From NCBI GenBank assembly GCA_903632075.3, contig CAHIKZ030001779.1:1512001-1576000 (forward strand): a DNA stretch of 64,000 nt, written 5' to 3'. The notes under the pieces were generated by a model that saw nothing but the letters and a program-made list of their open reading frames with translations, was not told the origin of the DNA and made no database searches. This stretch comes from Acanthosepion pharaonis (taxonomy: Eukaryota; Mollusca; Cephalopoda; Sepiida; Sepiidae). Below, one piece after another: positions 10,017 through 21,880 of this stretch (position 1 is the first letter of the stretch; each line of letters opens with the position of its first letter). Position numbers and translations under genes: made by a program.

Positions 10017-10781
10017 TGTTGTGGACTGGTGATTGCGTTTAAATTGATCAGAAGGAATTTCGAGGCCGTGTTCTACAACATTCGTCCACAACAATTATTT
10101 AGAACAAATACTTGGAATAAATCATGCAAATAAAGTTGAAAACAAGACAAAAGTTGAATGCATAACAATAACATCAATTTATATACAATTTATACAAATA
10201 TTCAAAGTTGTTCAGAGTTGCGTACCTTTATCTGCTTGAGAAAAATAGTTTGTTAGTTACTGATACTTGTTATGTAGTGAGAAATATCACTTTGAAAGTA
10301 TAGTAAGTGAAGTTTTGAGAAAATGTTCTAGAGAGAGATAGAGTGTGCTCGAAGGTTACCAAGTCAGTGAATATTTTAACGCGGCAAAGTCAGAGTTTAG
10401 ACTGGCGAGGAGTTGATGGGCATCTCTCTAGGTGTGGAGGTCTGACTGTCTAAAGTTAGTAATTGTCTTTAACGTCTGGTCAGCAATGACTAAGACGGGA
10501 GTCGGTGAAGGTTACATCTTGAAACTTGGTAATTACTACTCAAAAGGTTCACATGTGTTCAGTTTTTATAATCGCTGAGTGGCTCCCAGCATATGAGCGG
10601 GAAAACAGATTGGTTGTGTGCAGGCGGTTTGAATGGTTGGAACTGACTAATCAGCAAGCCAGATTGGAGGTGATTGATTAATACTTGTTATATTGTCTGA
10701 AAGTAGAATTAGGCTTACCAGATAGGAAGAGTGCATTTCCTACAAAGAGGTAAGGCTGGTTGTGTTGTGGGAGATTCTATA
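10017..10781 (-). mobile_element. solo LTR, family L, copy 1 (765 bp)
   Basis: Flanked by AATG on both sides (10013-10016 and 10782-10785). Read on the minus strand it starts TATAGAATCTCCCACAAC (a decayed TG start) and ends CCAGTCCACAACA. The minus-strand half 10430-10781 is clearly related to 27725-28085, sharing 'ctcccagcatatgagcggga', 'atcagcaagc' and 'cttgttata' landmarks. A minus-strand TATAAAAA lies at 10563-10570, with inverted CCAAT boxes upstream of it, as expected for the U3 promoter. No internal retroelement genes flank it, so it is a solo LTR. Boundaries rest on homology plus the duplication. Confidence 0.75.
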
Positions 10782-10959
10782 AATGTATCCTGAGTGACAC
10801 ATTTGACACAGGACACAATCAGCATTAGAGATTGTAAGATCACAAATAGATGACATAGATGGTCTAGCTGACAAAGAAGAGGGACCATCAGTCAGGTGAG
10901 GAGCCTGAAGGAAACATCTTCCAAATATGGCAAGGAGATTAATGTAAAAAAAAAAAAAA

Positions 10960-11660
10960 CTTATGATGAACAATGAGAAAGTCCTTTCAACCAAGATGAA
11001 TGTTGATGATCAGGAACTTAAAGTTGTGAAGCAATTCAAATATATTGGCTCAATTATCAGTGAAAAAACTCCAGAATAGAAATAATTTCAAAAGTAGCAC
11101 AAAAGTTGGCAGCTGCTGCAAAATTAAGAACCATCTGGAAAGATGAGAATATCTGCCTGAAATCAAAGAGCAGGCTGTTGTGTGCATTAATCTCCCTAAT
11201 CTTTCTGTATGCCTTCAAATCTTGGACATTAACAGCAGAAATACAGTAAAAAATCCAAACATTAGAAATAAGATGCTACAGAATCATCCTAGGCATCTCT
11301 TACAAAGACAGCATCACAAATGATGCAGCATGAGACACCATTAGGTAAGGTGCAGACTCATTGGAAGACCTCATAGCCACCATCCTGAAAAGAAAGTTGA
11401 AATGGTATGGACACATCATAAGGGCCAACAATCTTTTCCATGCTATTCTATAAGGTTCAAACTTAGGCAAAAGATGAATAGGTAGACAGGAAGAAAAGTC
11501 TGACAATATCACTGAGTGTATCTTGAAGATCATTCACAGACTCAGACATTGACATCCAACCGAGATATATGGAGGGAGCTGGTCTGATTCTCAGCTACAC
11601 AGTGACTCTACAACCCCACCAAGTCATGCGACTAATGATGATGATGATGAAGATATATGT
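10960..11660 (+). pseudogene. RTE-type LINE relic (family RTE-B), C-terminal RT to 3' tail
   Basis: It encodes, across frames, a segment reading DQELKVVKQFKYIGSIISE, then a stretch with TIWKDENICLKSKSRLL, a SWTLTAEIQ-like block, YRIILGISYKDSITND near 11280 and KRKLKWYGHIIRA near 11400. These are conserved C-terminal RT features of RTE/BovB-like LINEs. The 3' end runs into 'aatgatgatgatgatga' (11630-11650), a trinucleotide tail of the kind RTE elements carry instead of poly(A). Stops are frequent; the copy is 5' truncated. It is a different family from the relic at 1425. Confidence 0.8.
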
Positions 11661-11986
11661 ACATCAACATGCAAATGGCAAAATTCATCTGGATATATGA
11701 ATGGTTACAATGTTGTCTTAATACTTGTTCTTTTATTGTTCTCTCTCCTTAATAAGGTTTTTCTTTTTCTCATATTCTTTTATACTCAGTAACCCCGGAC
11801 TTTATAGCATTGCTTGAGGTAGAAAAATTAAGAAATGTTTTGTAAACATTTGCTTGATAAAGTAAATGTGAATATGTATGCATTATAGTGAGTTTATTTG
11901 ACAAGCCCAAGTACACAATTAAGTGTTCTGTTCCACATCTAAATAAATATCTATTTTTATATGTGTTCATGCATATTTATACATAT

Positions 11987-12860
11987 ACACTAGATGAATT
12001 ACCCGCGCCTTGCTGGTGTCACACATTTTTTGTAAGAAAATTAAGATTGATTTTAAATCATTGTTATAATCTATGGAGAAAAAAGATGTATTTCAGTAAT
12101 ACTCAATGATATTGCTGATGTAACCTCCATTCTCTGTTTTTCTGCTTCTATATTTTGTATAGGAGTCATTCCCTTGTTCAAATTTAATTTTAATTTAAAT
12201 CAATTGGAAAAAGATTTCAGTGGGGTGGGGTATGCAAAAACAGCTTGAACTGACTCCTTTCATATGTATTTGATGCAATACATGACTGAATGAATTGATG
12301 AGTAGATTTCAATATTAATATGACAGCTAAATTGTCAAAATAAATATGTATTGTAAGGGACTACCCACTGATTGGTGATTTCTTGCTCAATTTGACCTCC
12401 ACATTGTTTCATTTTCATCTTGCTCAATTTGACCTCCATATTGTTTCATTTTCATCTTGCCAATGTGATCTCCAACTTCTGGCTTTCTCCTTCTATATTT
12501 TGGATAAGAGACGTTCACTTGTTCAAATTTAAATTTAATTTAAATCAAAGGGTAAAAAAAAAATTCACTGCGGGTTTGTGCACCCCTGGGACCCCTTTGG
12601 TCAATATGAAATATACTTATCCAAGTACCCTAAGAGTCATTCTTAAATTTAAATTTAATTTATATCAAAGGGAAAAAATTTTTCAGTGGGGCTTTGTGCC
12701 CACTGGGGATCTCCTTTGATCAAAATGAAATATACTTATCCAAGTACCCTGAGTAATGCAGTTTCAGAATATATATGGTTATGGGGGTCTATCTCCAAAA
12801 CTCTAGGAGGAGTTTGATAACAGACAAACAGAAACTACAACTTTATATATATATATATAT
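11987..12860 (+). repeat. unclassified ~870-bp repeat ending in (TA)n
   Basis: It opens with 'tagatgaattacccgcgcct', a start I have seen in unclassified invertebrate repeats, and closes with 'gacaaacagaaactacaact' before a (TA)n tract. Inside lie at least two tandem units of about 120 bp (12515-12635 and 12640-12755), both beginning with 'aaatttaaatttaatt' and ending with 'tatacttatccaagtaccct'; a third, partial unit is at 12175-12260. No protein motif is visible. The class is unknown. Confidence 0.5.
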
Positions 12861-12905
12861 ATATATATAGATATAGATAGATAGATAGATAGATAGATAT
12901 AGATA
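12841..12905. repeat. (TA)n(GATA)n microsatellite
   Basis: A TA run followed by a GATA run, directly at the end of the preceding repeat. Confidence 0.95.
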
Positions 12906-12911
12906 TTATCC

Positions 12912-13092
12912 ATTTGTTGTAACAGAGCCAGATAATGATGACAATGATAGTGAGGATACTGGGAATGATGGAGATCCTATAGGCACCAATGTGGGAGAAA
13001 TGCAGGCAGAGAACCCCCCACCTGCAAGAAGAACTAGGATAAGGTGGTCACTGTTGCCCTGCCACTTATGTGATAGTGATATTAGGGAGGAG
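12912..13092 (+). pseudogene. 3' end of a gypsy-like pol gene with polypurine tract
   Basis: One frame reads an acidic linker (NDDNDSEDTGNDGDP) followed by PPPARRTRIRW, resembling the 'RRSTRIRRPP' tail that ends many Ty3/gypsy pol proteins. About 30 codons later comes a purine tract, AGGGAGGAG (13084-13092), immediately followed by TGTAGCG, the expected LTR start. The rest of pol is absent. The assignment depends on this tail-tract-LTR order rather than on a catalytic domain. Confidence 0.45.
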
Positions 13093-13262
13093 TGTAGCGA
13101 GAGAATGCTCTTACCTTATTGGTTTGGTGGTTAAATCTAACATGACTGACATCATGAGGAAGCAATGATGTCATGTGTGGTTGTGAGAAATGACCATTTG
13201 CAATAACTCCATTATGTATGCATGATGATACACTTTTAAATACTATTGGTCATTTGATGTGT
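13093..13262 (+). mobile_element. probable start of a 3' LTR, truncated
   Basis: It begins TGTAGCGAGAGAATGCTC right after the polypurine tract. A LINE fragment begins near 13290, so the LTR is cut or not recognisable further on. The LTR end was not found. Confidence 0.4.
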
Positions 13263-13289
13263 GATTGGGCTACTCTTCTAGATCTTTTG

Positions 13290-13660
13290 CATTAATGCAG
13301 GTGTCCTCCTTGGACCTATGGTGTTCCAAATTTTCACCAATATCATCAGTTCTCAACTCAGTATCTATGTTGATGACACAACTATTTACTGACTGTCTTA
13401 ATAGCAATTCTGATCAGTTCTATAACATCAAACTGGCAGCTAATCTCAAAAATGATCTACAATCTGCTGTTAATTGGGGCAAAGAATGTTTTATCAATTT
13501 TAATACTTCCAAAATTAAACTATTCTGTATTAATCATCCGAGTGATCCCTATCTGCTTCCCATCATCATGGCTGATGCTAACCTCTATGTGAGTAACTCA
13601 TTTTATCTTCTTGAGTTAACATTTTCTGCTGACATGAACCATAGCTCACCACAACTTCCT
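13290..13660 (+). pseudogene. LINE reverse transcriptase fragment (family A)
   Basis: It holds the RT core and thumb: 'gtgtcctccttggacct' (G-V-L-GP block), YVDDTTI for the catalytic YADD box (13365-13385), then DLQSAVNWGKECFINFNTSK and MADANLYVSNSFYLLELTF. The same blocks appear at 60590-60850. A frameshift lies just after the YVDD box. Beyond 13660 the match is lost, and the longest open frame there runs into non-LINE sequence. Confidence 0.75.
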
Positions 13661-13909
13661 ATATTTGTTCCTTTACTATCTCTTCCAGTCCCTCTTCTGC
13701 CATGCATTTACACATGCATGTTAGGTAGATTACTTGATGCTACACTCTACACTTCAGTATGTCCTGTGTGTGTGTGTCAAATTCTCTAAGCTCTCTTTCA
13801 CCATTATATGTTCCAAATCCTTCAGCTATCACTTTTCTATTCTAAGTAAAATCTCTTTTAACTTTCATGTTATTTTTATTCTCTTTGTAAGACCAGGATA
13901 AAAAAAAGT

Positions 13910-14050
13910 TATGAACAAATAATTATATTAATAAAATTAAAATGATTATTATTGATATTAATAATAATAATATTAATTATAGTCAAATTAATATAATTAA
14001 TTATAAATATAATTAATTATAAATAATATGAATAATAATGAAATTAATAT
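13910..14050. repeat. AT-rich low-complexity (ATT/AAT/TAA)n
   Basis: Imperfect mixture of ATT, AATAAT and TTAATTATAA steps. No gene. Confidence 0.85.
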
Positions 14051-14459
14051 AAATGATTGTAGCAAAAATAGTAAACCAGCAATGATTTTTATCTTTGAGA
14101 GTACTGAAACTTTTCCCTACATTTTTCCATCTTACCTTTGTTAAATTAGAAAATCAGTTACTTGTGCAGTAACTTGCATCATGTGATTATTGATTTCTTG
14201 TCAGACATCCTTTAGTGCATTGCATTTCCCTATACTCAGGTGGCATTGCAAGGAAAAATGTCTATCAAGTTCTTATTGTTAGGTTTTAGATATTGTTAAA
14301 ATCACATAAATAAATATGCACATATGTAAGTACCTATAGGCATATACATACATGCAGTAACACACATATATGCACTATTCAAGATTTTATAATCACTATA
14401 AAATTGGCATTGATTATAGTAAAATTTTCAAGACATATATATATTTATATGAGCAATGT

Positions 14460-14784
14460 GTTGGCTGAATTTCAGCTTATAATATCCATCCTTATTAAAA
14501 ATATTAATAAGTCATTTTGTCATGGCAGGTATTATTATGGAAATAAACTAAGTTCAACAAAAGTGTTTTTATTTAAAAATAAATCCAAAATATATAGTAA
14601 AATATCATTTTCCCATATATCTGAACAAAGACGTATTTTCTTATTATACATCTTAATATTCTATACCCTTCATCATTCTTTCAATCGCCAATTTTGTTAT
14701 CTTTTTTACTCTTTCACATTTAACATTACTTGCAGCAGTTTTAGTGCTTCCTAGAGATTTTCTTTGTATGAATATTTTTTTCTG

Positions 14785-14832
<48 letters not shown>

Positions 14833-15010
14833 GATATACTACAAATTGTCTATTGGATGAATTCATGAAAAGATCTGAAACCCTGCCATTAATCTGATGA
14901 CTTTGAAACTTTTATGATTCCTTGCCACTTTTGTGATATTCGATGCCTTCATGTGTCACTTTTGTTATGTCGAACAAAAGCTCCTTATCACTTCCAAAAA
15001 TGCTTGTTTC
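14460..15010 (-). mobile_element. Tc1-like relic, degenerate
   Basis: 14690-14930 aligns by eye with 29110-29290: shared 'acattacttgcagcagtttt', a (TA)n insertion, then 'aattgtctatt' and 'gactttgaaac'. In the 29-kb copy the minus strand shows transposase-like sequence. Here the protein reading is almost gone. The part 14470-14590 also resembles 26690-26780. Confidence 0.4.
14786..14828. repeat. (TA)n microsatellite
   Basis: About 20 TA units inside the Tc1-like relic, absent from the related copy at 29 kb. Confidence 0.95.
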
Positions 15011-15539
15011 AAGACTTCATAGTTGCAGTACTAGTAGTAATGCCTTCCAATAATATCCACACTAGTAATACTTGTTCAAGTAGTAATCGCACAAATAGTA
15101 TAATGATCAGAAAAGAATCATAATCCGTATAGTAGTAGAGTAGAGAGAGTGAACATATAGCAATAGTTGATAGACAAGAAGAGTGAATAGTTATCCTTAC
15201 ACTCTTTCATATTTATCCACTTCCTTTATGATCACATGATCTACTTAATAATGGAAACCACAGTGTCGCCAACGACACTTACTCTTATACAACAGAAACT
15301 TTTTAACAAGGTGAGCAATTAATTCCAATTTTACATATTAAAATCTGACCTTATCTATCTATTCTTAAAGACAGTTTTATTTCTTACTATTTTTTGTCAA
15401 TAATATCTCTTGTGATTATTCTGTGATCTCTTTCCAACTTTTTGTAATTTTCAATGTTGTGCTCCCATTAGGCAATTGCTTTGCATTATCTTGTTACCTT
15501 TTTGAACTTATATCTTTCTTTAACTAATAGCAAGAATTA

Positions 15540-15985
15540 TATGTGAAATTAAGAAGTAAATATCACTAACTACATTATTATACATTTTGAAAAATATGAG
15601 AAAAATAAATAAAATTAATAAGGGGAGAGAACAATAAAGGACAGGAATTAAGAAGATAATGATTGACATTGCATTTAAATTTTTGAAGATCAAATCTGAC
15701 TGGAAAGCAAGAAGCATGAAGAGAGTTCCACAAGTGTGAAGTACATGGAAGTAAACTGTTAGCATAGAACTTATAGTTAAATCTAGCCATTTCAACTATA
15801 AAATGGTTAGACCTTTCTGCCAATCTAACAGTAATATTAAATTCATAAAGTCTAGGTATCAAAGAGAAAAACTCATCAGAACAATTACACATGAAAATAT
15901 TTATAGAAAAGGCACAATGAAGTTACATTATGGCCGTGGAAAGTGACTGAAGCCAAGGTGCCAGTTCAGGATAAATAGTGCCTAC
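15540..15985 (-). pseudogene. LINE ORF2 C-terminal fragment (family C)
   Basis: The minus strand reads, near 15890 downward, SDEFFSLIPRLYEFNITVRL, then a stretch with HFIVEMARFNYKFYANSLL and SHLWNSLHASCFPVRFDLQK. This is the conserved C-terminal segment of CR1/L2-like LINE proteins, ending with a 'WNSLP..CFP..F' block. About 100 codons are open. Related pieces are at 2570, 20140, 28995, 32515 and 32850. Confidence 0.75.
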
Positions 15986-16009
15986 TAAAATCTCACATCA
16001 CTGAATAAG

Positions 16010-16175
16010 TTATTGTAATTTTTTAAAAATAAAAACTTATTATAAGCTGATATTTGCATGGAATATTTATCATTTAAATATATCTTGAGAATTTTACCAG
16101 CATTGGTTGATTAATATGAATTTTATTGTAAATACTATTGACTTACATGATAAAATTTGACATTATCTATCTTTA
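16010..16175. repeat. dispersed repeat R2, copy 1
   Basis: Matches 30340-30500 in the same orientation: 'gatatttgcatgg' / 'tccatttgcatgg', 'atttatcatttaaatatatc', 'gcattggttgattaat' and 'aaaatttgacat'. No coding content. Class unknown. Confidence 0.55.
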
Positions 16176-16349
16176 TATCTGTCTATGCGAATAGATATGT
16201 ACATGTGTGTCTACACAGGTGTATAATTACAGACATATGCACATAAATTCTAGCAATAATAAATAAATTTAATTATAAATCTAACCTTCTACAATTAATA
16301 CTTATGGTATCACCTAACCCTATTAAAAAAAGCAAAAAAGTAAACATAT

Positions 16350-16463
16350 ATAAATATGTGTTTGTCTACATGTGTGTATATGTGTGTTTGTATATGTATG
16401 TGTGTCAGCATAAGTATATATGTATATATAAGTATCTATCATTTAAGCATTAACATCATTGGT

Positions 16464-16497
<34 letters not shown>

Positions 16498-16500
16498 TAT
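16350..16500. repeat. (TG)n, (TA)n-rich low-complexity region
   Basis: Imperfect TG and TA steps with a clean (TA)n tract at 16468-16494. Confidence 0.85.
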
Positions 16501-16794
16501 ATATAAAATATATTTATTGCCTAAGCATTAATACCAATTATTTATATAAAAACGTAAATAACCAAAATACATCTTTCCTAGGTCACATGTCTAGAGCCAG
16601 ATCAAAACCAGACTAATTTCACTACAGATTAAAAAAATAGAAAAAAAAATAAAAGAAACAAAAAAAAGAGCAAAATGATAACAACGCACATCTGCACAGA
16701 TGGCGCATGTGAGTGTGTGGACAAGCGCAAACACAGAGAATACAGAAAATTTACACCACTGCTAAATGTGTATAAAAAGAAAAAAAATTGAAAA

Positions 16795-16935
16795 AATATA
16801 AACAGAAAATTGCTGATATCCTCTGAAGAGTGGACAAACAGGTCCGGCTACAAAACTCTAGAGTCGGGATCCTCAAGGCAACATCAATCAGCTAAGTGAC
16901 AAATTTTACTCATATTAATCCTATATATATATATT
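16795..16935 (+). repeat. dispersed repeat R3, copy 1, ending in (TA)n
   Basis: Matches 22415-22560 in the same orientation, from 'attgctgat' through 'gagtggacaaacaggtccgg' and 'atcaatcagctaagtgacaa' to 'actcatattaatcct' before a (TA)n tail. About 140 bp with a fixed 3' tail position, as in a SINE or microsatellite-associated element. No clear A or B box was found. Confidence 0.65.
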
Positions 16936-16991
16936 CAACCAACATCAGACTTCATTTAGAATAAATAAATATAAAAATCAGACATCTCTCT

Positions 16992-18330
16992 CAAAATACT
17001 TCTGGCATCTAAAAGAATCAAATAAAACACCTCCAGTAAAATGGAAGTTAATAAGAAAAGCTAGAATATGTAGGTCATTAAATGACCCATGTCCTTTGTG
17101 CATACATGAGAAACTATATATTACTAAGTTTATAAAAATAAAAATTTACTGAATCAGAGAAATGAAATAGCTATTATATGCCGTCATTGTCAAAAATTTT
17201 CCTGAAATAATATTTAAAAATTTAAAAAAAAAAAAAAAGGGGCAATCAGGTAGTATACATACTTATATTTAACATGAAAAATAATTTTATATACTGTAAG
17301 TAATTATATTACATTTACTTGTTTTTTCTTTATAAAAAAAAAAAAAGTCTATTGGAATAACAGTGAAAATATTTTAAAGTTGTATTTAAAATTGTAGTTA
17401 ACACGAATTCTAACCTAAGCATCTTTTAAAAATTGCAGTTAAATAAAATGTATGCTAACCTAAACACCTCTAACAAAAAGTACTACCGGCACTTAAATGA
17501 ATCCAATAAAACACCTACAGAAAAATGAAATTATAACAAAAAGCTAGATGATGTAGGCCTTTGAACGACCCATGTCCATTGTACATACATATGAAACGTT
17601 ATTACTTAGTTTATATATATTTAAAATAAATAGATTAATTAATTAATAAATAAAGTTTACTAAATCTGAGAAATGAATTACCTATTTTTCCAGTAAGTGC
17701 CATAAATTTTACTTAAATAATATTTAAATATAAAAGTTTAAAAATCGTAATATACATATACTTTGATATGGAAAAATAATTTTACTTACTATAAGTAATT
17801 TCAAATACATTTCCTTCTGTTATAAAGTAATATAGTCTATTAAAAATAACAATGAAAATATTTTAAAGTTGTAATTAAAATTGTGGTTAAATAAAATGAA
17901 TTCTAATCTAAACTTCTTTTAGTACTACACGCACTTAAAAGAATCCAATAAAACACCTATAGTAAAATAAAATTAATATGAAATGCCAGAAGATGTAAAC
18001 TTATGAATGACCCATGTCCTTTGTACTTACATGAGAAACAATATATTACTAGGTTTATATATATCAAAAAATAAAAGTTTACTAAATCAGTAAATTAAGT
18101 AACTATTTTTGCTGTCATTGTCATAAATTTTACTTAAAAAAAAAAAAAAATGTACCCTAATATACATACTTATACTTGTTGTAAAAATAATCCTACATAA
18201 TATAAGGGATTCTAATACATTTAACTGTTCATAAAAAAAATATAGTATAATAAAAATTAAAAATGAGAATATTTCAAATCATAGTTAAATAAAAACTAAA
18301 AAGTATCCTAATCTGAACACCCACGAAAAT
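16992..18330. repeat. three degenerate tandem units of about 400-480 bp
   Basis: Units start near 16997, 17480 and 17921. Each carries, in the same order, 'gaatccaataaaacacct' (first unit with one deletion), a 'gacccatgtcc' block, 'catgagaaac', an A-rich run, 'tatacatacttat' and a 'taattataagtaat'-like block, and 'gaaaatatttt'. The units differ widely in A-run length and by many substitutions, so the array is old. No coding frame. It could be a decaying satellite fragment or repeated duplications of one AT-rich element. Confidence 0.75.
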
Positions 18331-18334
18331 CTTT

Positions 18335-18845
18335 AAATTTACAAATAAGAAAAAAAATGGCGTAAGAATTTTTTTGCCATTAACAATAAATTTAAAAAAA
18401 TCCAGACCCTCATGCATTCAACGGATGTCAGTTCTCATTGAAAAATACATCCCTACCCCTTACCAAAATGTAGCTAATAACCGATACAATGATACAGACA
18501 TAAGGAAAACCCAGACAACCCTTGTCCAATTGAAGTAGATTTATTTGTAACCATGGAAACGGGATTTTAGCTGTGTCTTTAAAACCCAGTAATTTTAAAA
18601 GTTACTCCAAAATTCGCTTGAGGATGAAATGGAACTAATGTCTTTAATTTAATTGCAAAATTAAATTCGTGGCTTTTAGCTTCCATTTTTGAAACATGGT
18701 TAGAACTGTGTAGTGGAAAAAAAAAAAACATATTTTAAATCAATTAATTTATAATATTAATGCTCTGTAAATTTACATTGAGCACTATATTGTAAAAATA
18801 AAAATATCTATAAGAACACTTATATCTTACTGTTCTTTCTTTTTA
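18335..18845. other. unassigned AT-rich sequence
   Basis: The stretch 18395-18560 is less AT rich ('cctaccccttaccaaaatg') and may be an unclassified repeat. No gene seen. Confidence 0.3.
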
Positions 18846-18847
18846 TT

Positions 18848-18849
<2 letters not shown>

Positions 18850-18902
<53 letters not shown>
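18850..18902. repeat. (TA)n microsatellite
   Basis: About 26 TA units. Confidence 0.95.
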
Positions 18903-18904
<2 letters not shown>

Positions 18905-18905
<1 letters not shown>

Positions 18906-20135
18906 CCTATTTTTTGTTAAGAGCTTAAAATTGCACTGACCATTTGTCTGTGACACATTAAAGAAAGTAAGCAATCATCTTTGTTTCATGGATTTTTGTA
19001 TGATTGTTTGTGAAATGTAAAAGATAAAGAACATATGTCAAATGGTGGGTCATAAAAAGTATCAAAATAATATTTGACTCAAAAGACTTTCCTTTGATTT
19101 TGAGCAAAGTAAAATCCTGTTAGGTAAAGAAATGTTTTGATGTTTCACTAAACCAGAAATGGCATTTCAGTAGGATAAGTTAGAAATTTCTTGAAATTCC
19201 CCAAGCTTCTGGAAGATAAAATGATATTATCAGGTTAGATATTCTGTATGAATCTGTATTTGTGAGAAGATGTGTTAGTATTTTAAAACACACTATAAAT
19301 CATGTCACTTTCTGAATGGTGTCTAGGATAATATGATCTACTTTGTTATTCTGCAATGTAATTTGAGATAAAATAGTCTGTATTGAAGAAAAGATTATTT
19401 ATAATTGGGTCATTTTTATGAAATTGTGCATGTGAACTTATAAATATATAATTTTTACTATGGCCTTCATCAGGACAGAGAAAGACCATAGCAAAAATAA
19501 TGCTTTATTAAAATATATAGTGGGCATTTTGTTAGTATTATCACAGCAAGCAATTTACTTGCCTAGTATATATAAAAAAATTTAGCTTGAAATGCTAAAA
19601 AAGACGCTTGAAATGAAACAGTCAGTTATGTGTCATGTGTGATAAACGTTTAGGCAATCATGACTCCACCGTACCTCCCCTGCAATGAATCACGAAGTGA
19701 TAAACATGTAAGTTGAAAATCTAAAGTAATTGTTGTTGATATCTGTATATATCCTAAATATCATGCCATATCCTAAACTTATACTTTGTATGTATGGCAT
19801 GATCCATGATAAATACCAACAATGAATTTTCTTATTTGTCAAGAAAGAGTTTTGAAAGAGAAAAAAGAATTGTGAGTAATGAAAAGTGCTGGTGTATACT
19901 ATTCCTGAACTCCTCAATCAGGGGAGGTGCAAGTCATGATTGGGGCCCTGGAATATGTTTTGTGACACTCACTATCTTATCAAAATTTGCATTTTTCTAC
20001 CTACAATTATGTATGTTACCGATTAAACTAAACACAACTATTAAAGGATGAAACATTTTCACAAATTTTGAATGCATACTAAAGTTTTTTTTGTCATCCA
20101 AATACATGAATTTTTTTTACTCATGCTAACAAGTG
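18905..20135. other. unassigned AT-rich sequence
   Basis: No recognised repeat or exon. Open frames here are short and without motifs. Confidence 0.3.
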
Positions 20136-20139
20136 AGAA

Positions 20140-20640
20140 ATGCGAGAAAAGAAACTGTTAGCATAGAACTTATGGTTACATCTAGCCAACTCAACTACAA
20201 ATTGATTAGACCATGTTCCAGTCTAGTATGGTGCTTAAATTTAAAAAGTGTAGGTATCATAATGAAGAACTCATTTGAACAATTACCATGAAAGTATTTG
20301 TAGAAAAGGCACAAGAAGGCTACTCTACAGTAGTAAGAATGTCATTGAAGCCAAGACACCAGATCAAGACCAATAATATTGCAGATTCTTCTTTGGATTT
20401 TATCAATGATCTCTAGATATATAGCAGGAGCACCAGCCCATATGTGGCAGCAATATTTTAAGCATGAGTGAATGTAGACATAGATATATAAGATAGATTC
20501 AGGACAGAAAAGTTGTCTAGCATGAAAGAGAGAACCAACTTTCTTAGCAGCTGACCTAACAATAGATTCAATATAGTTTTTCTACTTCATATCAGCTGAG
20601 AATGTTAGCCAGAGAAGGTGCAAGTTTTTTTCAGAACATG
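20140..20640 (-). pseudogene. LINE RT-thumb and C-terminal fragment (family C)
   Basis: The minus strand, read from about 20600 down, gives a block resembling 'YIESIVRSAAKKVGSLFHA', then a CPESILYIYKS-like block, a stretch on 'LLPHMGWCSCYISRDH' and, near 20330, the segment shared with 15890-15985. These follow the normal order of the CR1/L2-like C-terminal half. It is full of stops. It matches 32850-33250 in inverse orientation. Confidence 0.7.
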
Positions 20641-20644
20641 GATT

Positions 20645-21475
20645 CTGCATACTCATCAGAATATAAGAGACTTCTTCCTTCTTGAGGGGATGCAAATATA
20701 TCTATATGTCGTATGGTTTTCCCCATATGTGCACAGTCTAAATGCAGTTGGGTCATCTAGTTACTTGTTGAGGGCAACTACAGACATTGAGTGAAGTACA
20801 AATCTGTACCTTGTGGCTAGGAGGTCATATTTCAACTTAACCTGATGATGCTCCTAGTTTTTCTACAGTTCCAACATAACACTGAATGTAAAGTCCATTT
20901 TAGCAATATCTGGAGTGAGTCACATACTACATCAATATCATTGTGTGGTTTTTTACGATATTTTCAATTCTGTTACTCAAATGATAAGAGGAATTGCCTG
21001 ATTATAATTTTTTCTAAAAACAGAGCAGAGAGAGAAAGTAGCAAAAATTGAACTACTTACCTTAAAATTTATTCTATTCATTGAATAAAAGAGCAGCTTA
21101 TCACTCATAGTATTGTAAACATTTTAATCAAAACAAAAATCATAGAAAGGAATTGAAAATGATTGCCAAACCCATTGCATGTGGTTTTTATTTTCAGAAA
21201 TTTAATCTCAGTCATGCAAAAGTGCCAAAGATAACTATATAGCATTAATTGTTCATGGCAGAAACCAATTTCCTGATCTTAGAATCTGCTTAGAATTTCT
21301 CTGGAATCCATTTCTGTGCCTTTGCAGACAGACTTAGCCACAATTTTGTTCAGCAAATTCCATCTTGTCCTCATTGCATGACTTGAATTTTATTCTGCAC
21401 CTATTTAATGCTTAACATTTCTTACTTTACCCATTACCCTTTCAATATACGCCTACATATCTTCTGTCTGATTAG
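20645..21475. other. unassigned sequence between two LINE relics
   Basis: Possibly more of the family C LINE, but no conserved block is readable beyond 20640. Confidence 0.25.
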
Positions 21476-21479
21476 AACG

Positions 21480-21880
21480 TTGGTGATCATGGCTCCCCAC
21501 AATTTCCTCTCCATTGTAGTTCTTACTAATTTTTTTCTTTTTGTCATATCTGCTAAACCTTGTTTTGCCATCTATTTAATCAAGTTCACGAGGTAAGTTA
21601 CTCGTTGTTTACCTCTGTCCCCCTTGCCTTCAATTTGTTCTGTGAGTATCAAACTTTCGAAGCCCTCTTTCCTCATTATGTGCCCTAGAAATTTCAACTT
21701 TCTCTTTCTGTTGTTAAGTATGCATCTTTTTTGTTTGCATTTTCTATAAAACTTTGTCATTACTCACATATTTGGTCAATGCATTTCTCAGCATCCTTTT
21801 GTAGAACCACAGTTCTGTTGCCTCAAGTCTCTTCTTCATGTGTAAGGAGATAGTCACTGTCATAAAAGAAGACTATGCAT
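21480..21880 (-). pseudogene. RTE-A LINE fragment, C-terminal
   Basis: The minus strand reads NRKRKLKFLGHIMRKEGFES, LTEQIEGKGDRGKQRVTYL and, near 21490, a WRAMI-like end. The upstream part near 21780 carries the 'FYKRMLRNAL' version of the RRMLRIPW block. Same order as 2070-2470 on the plus strand, so the same family, inverted. Confidence 0.8.
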
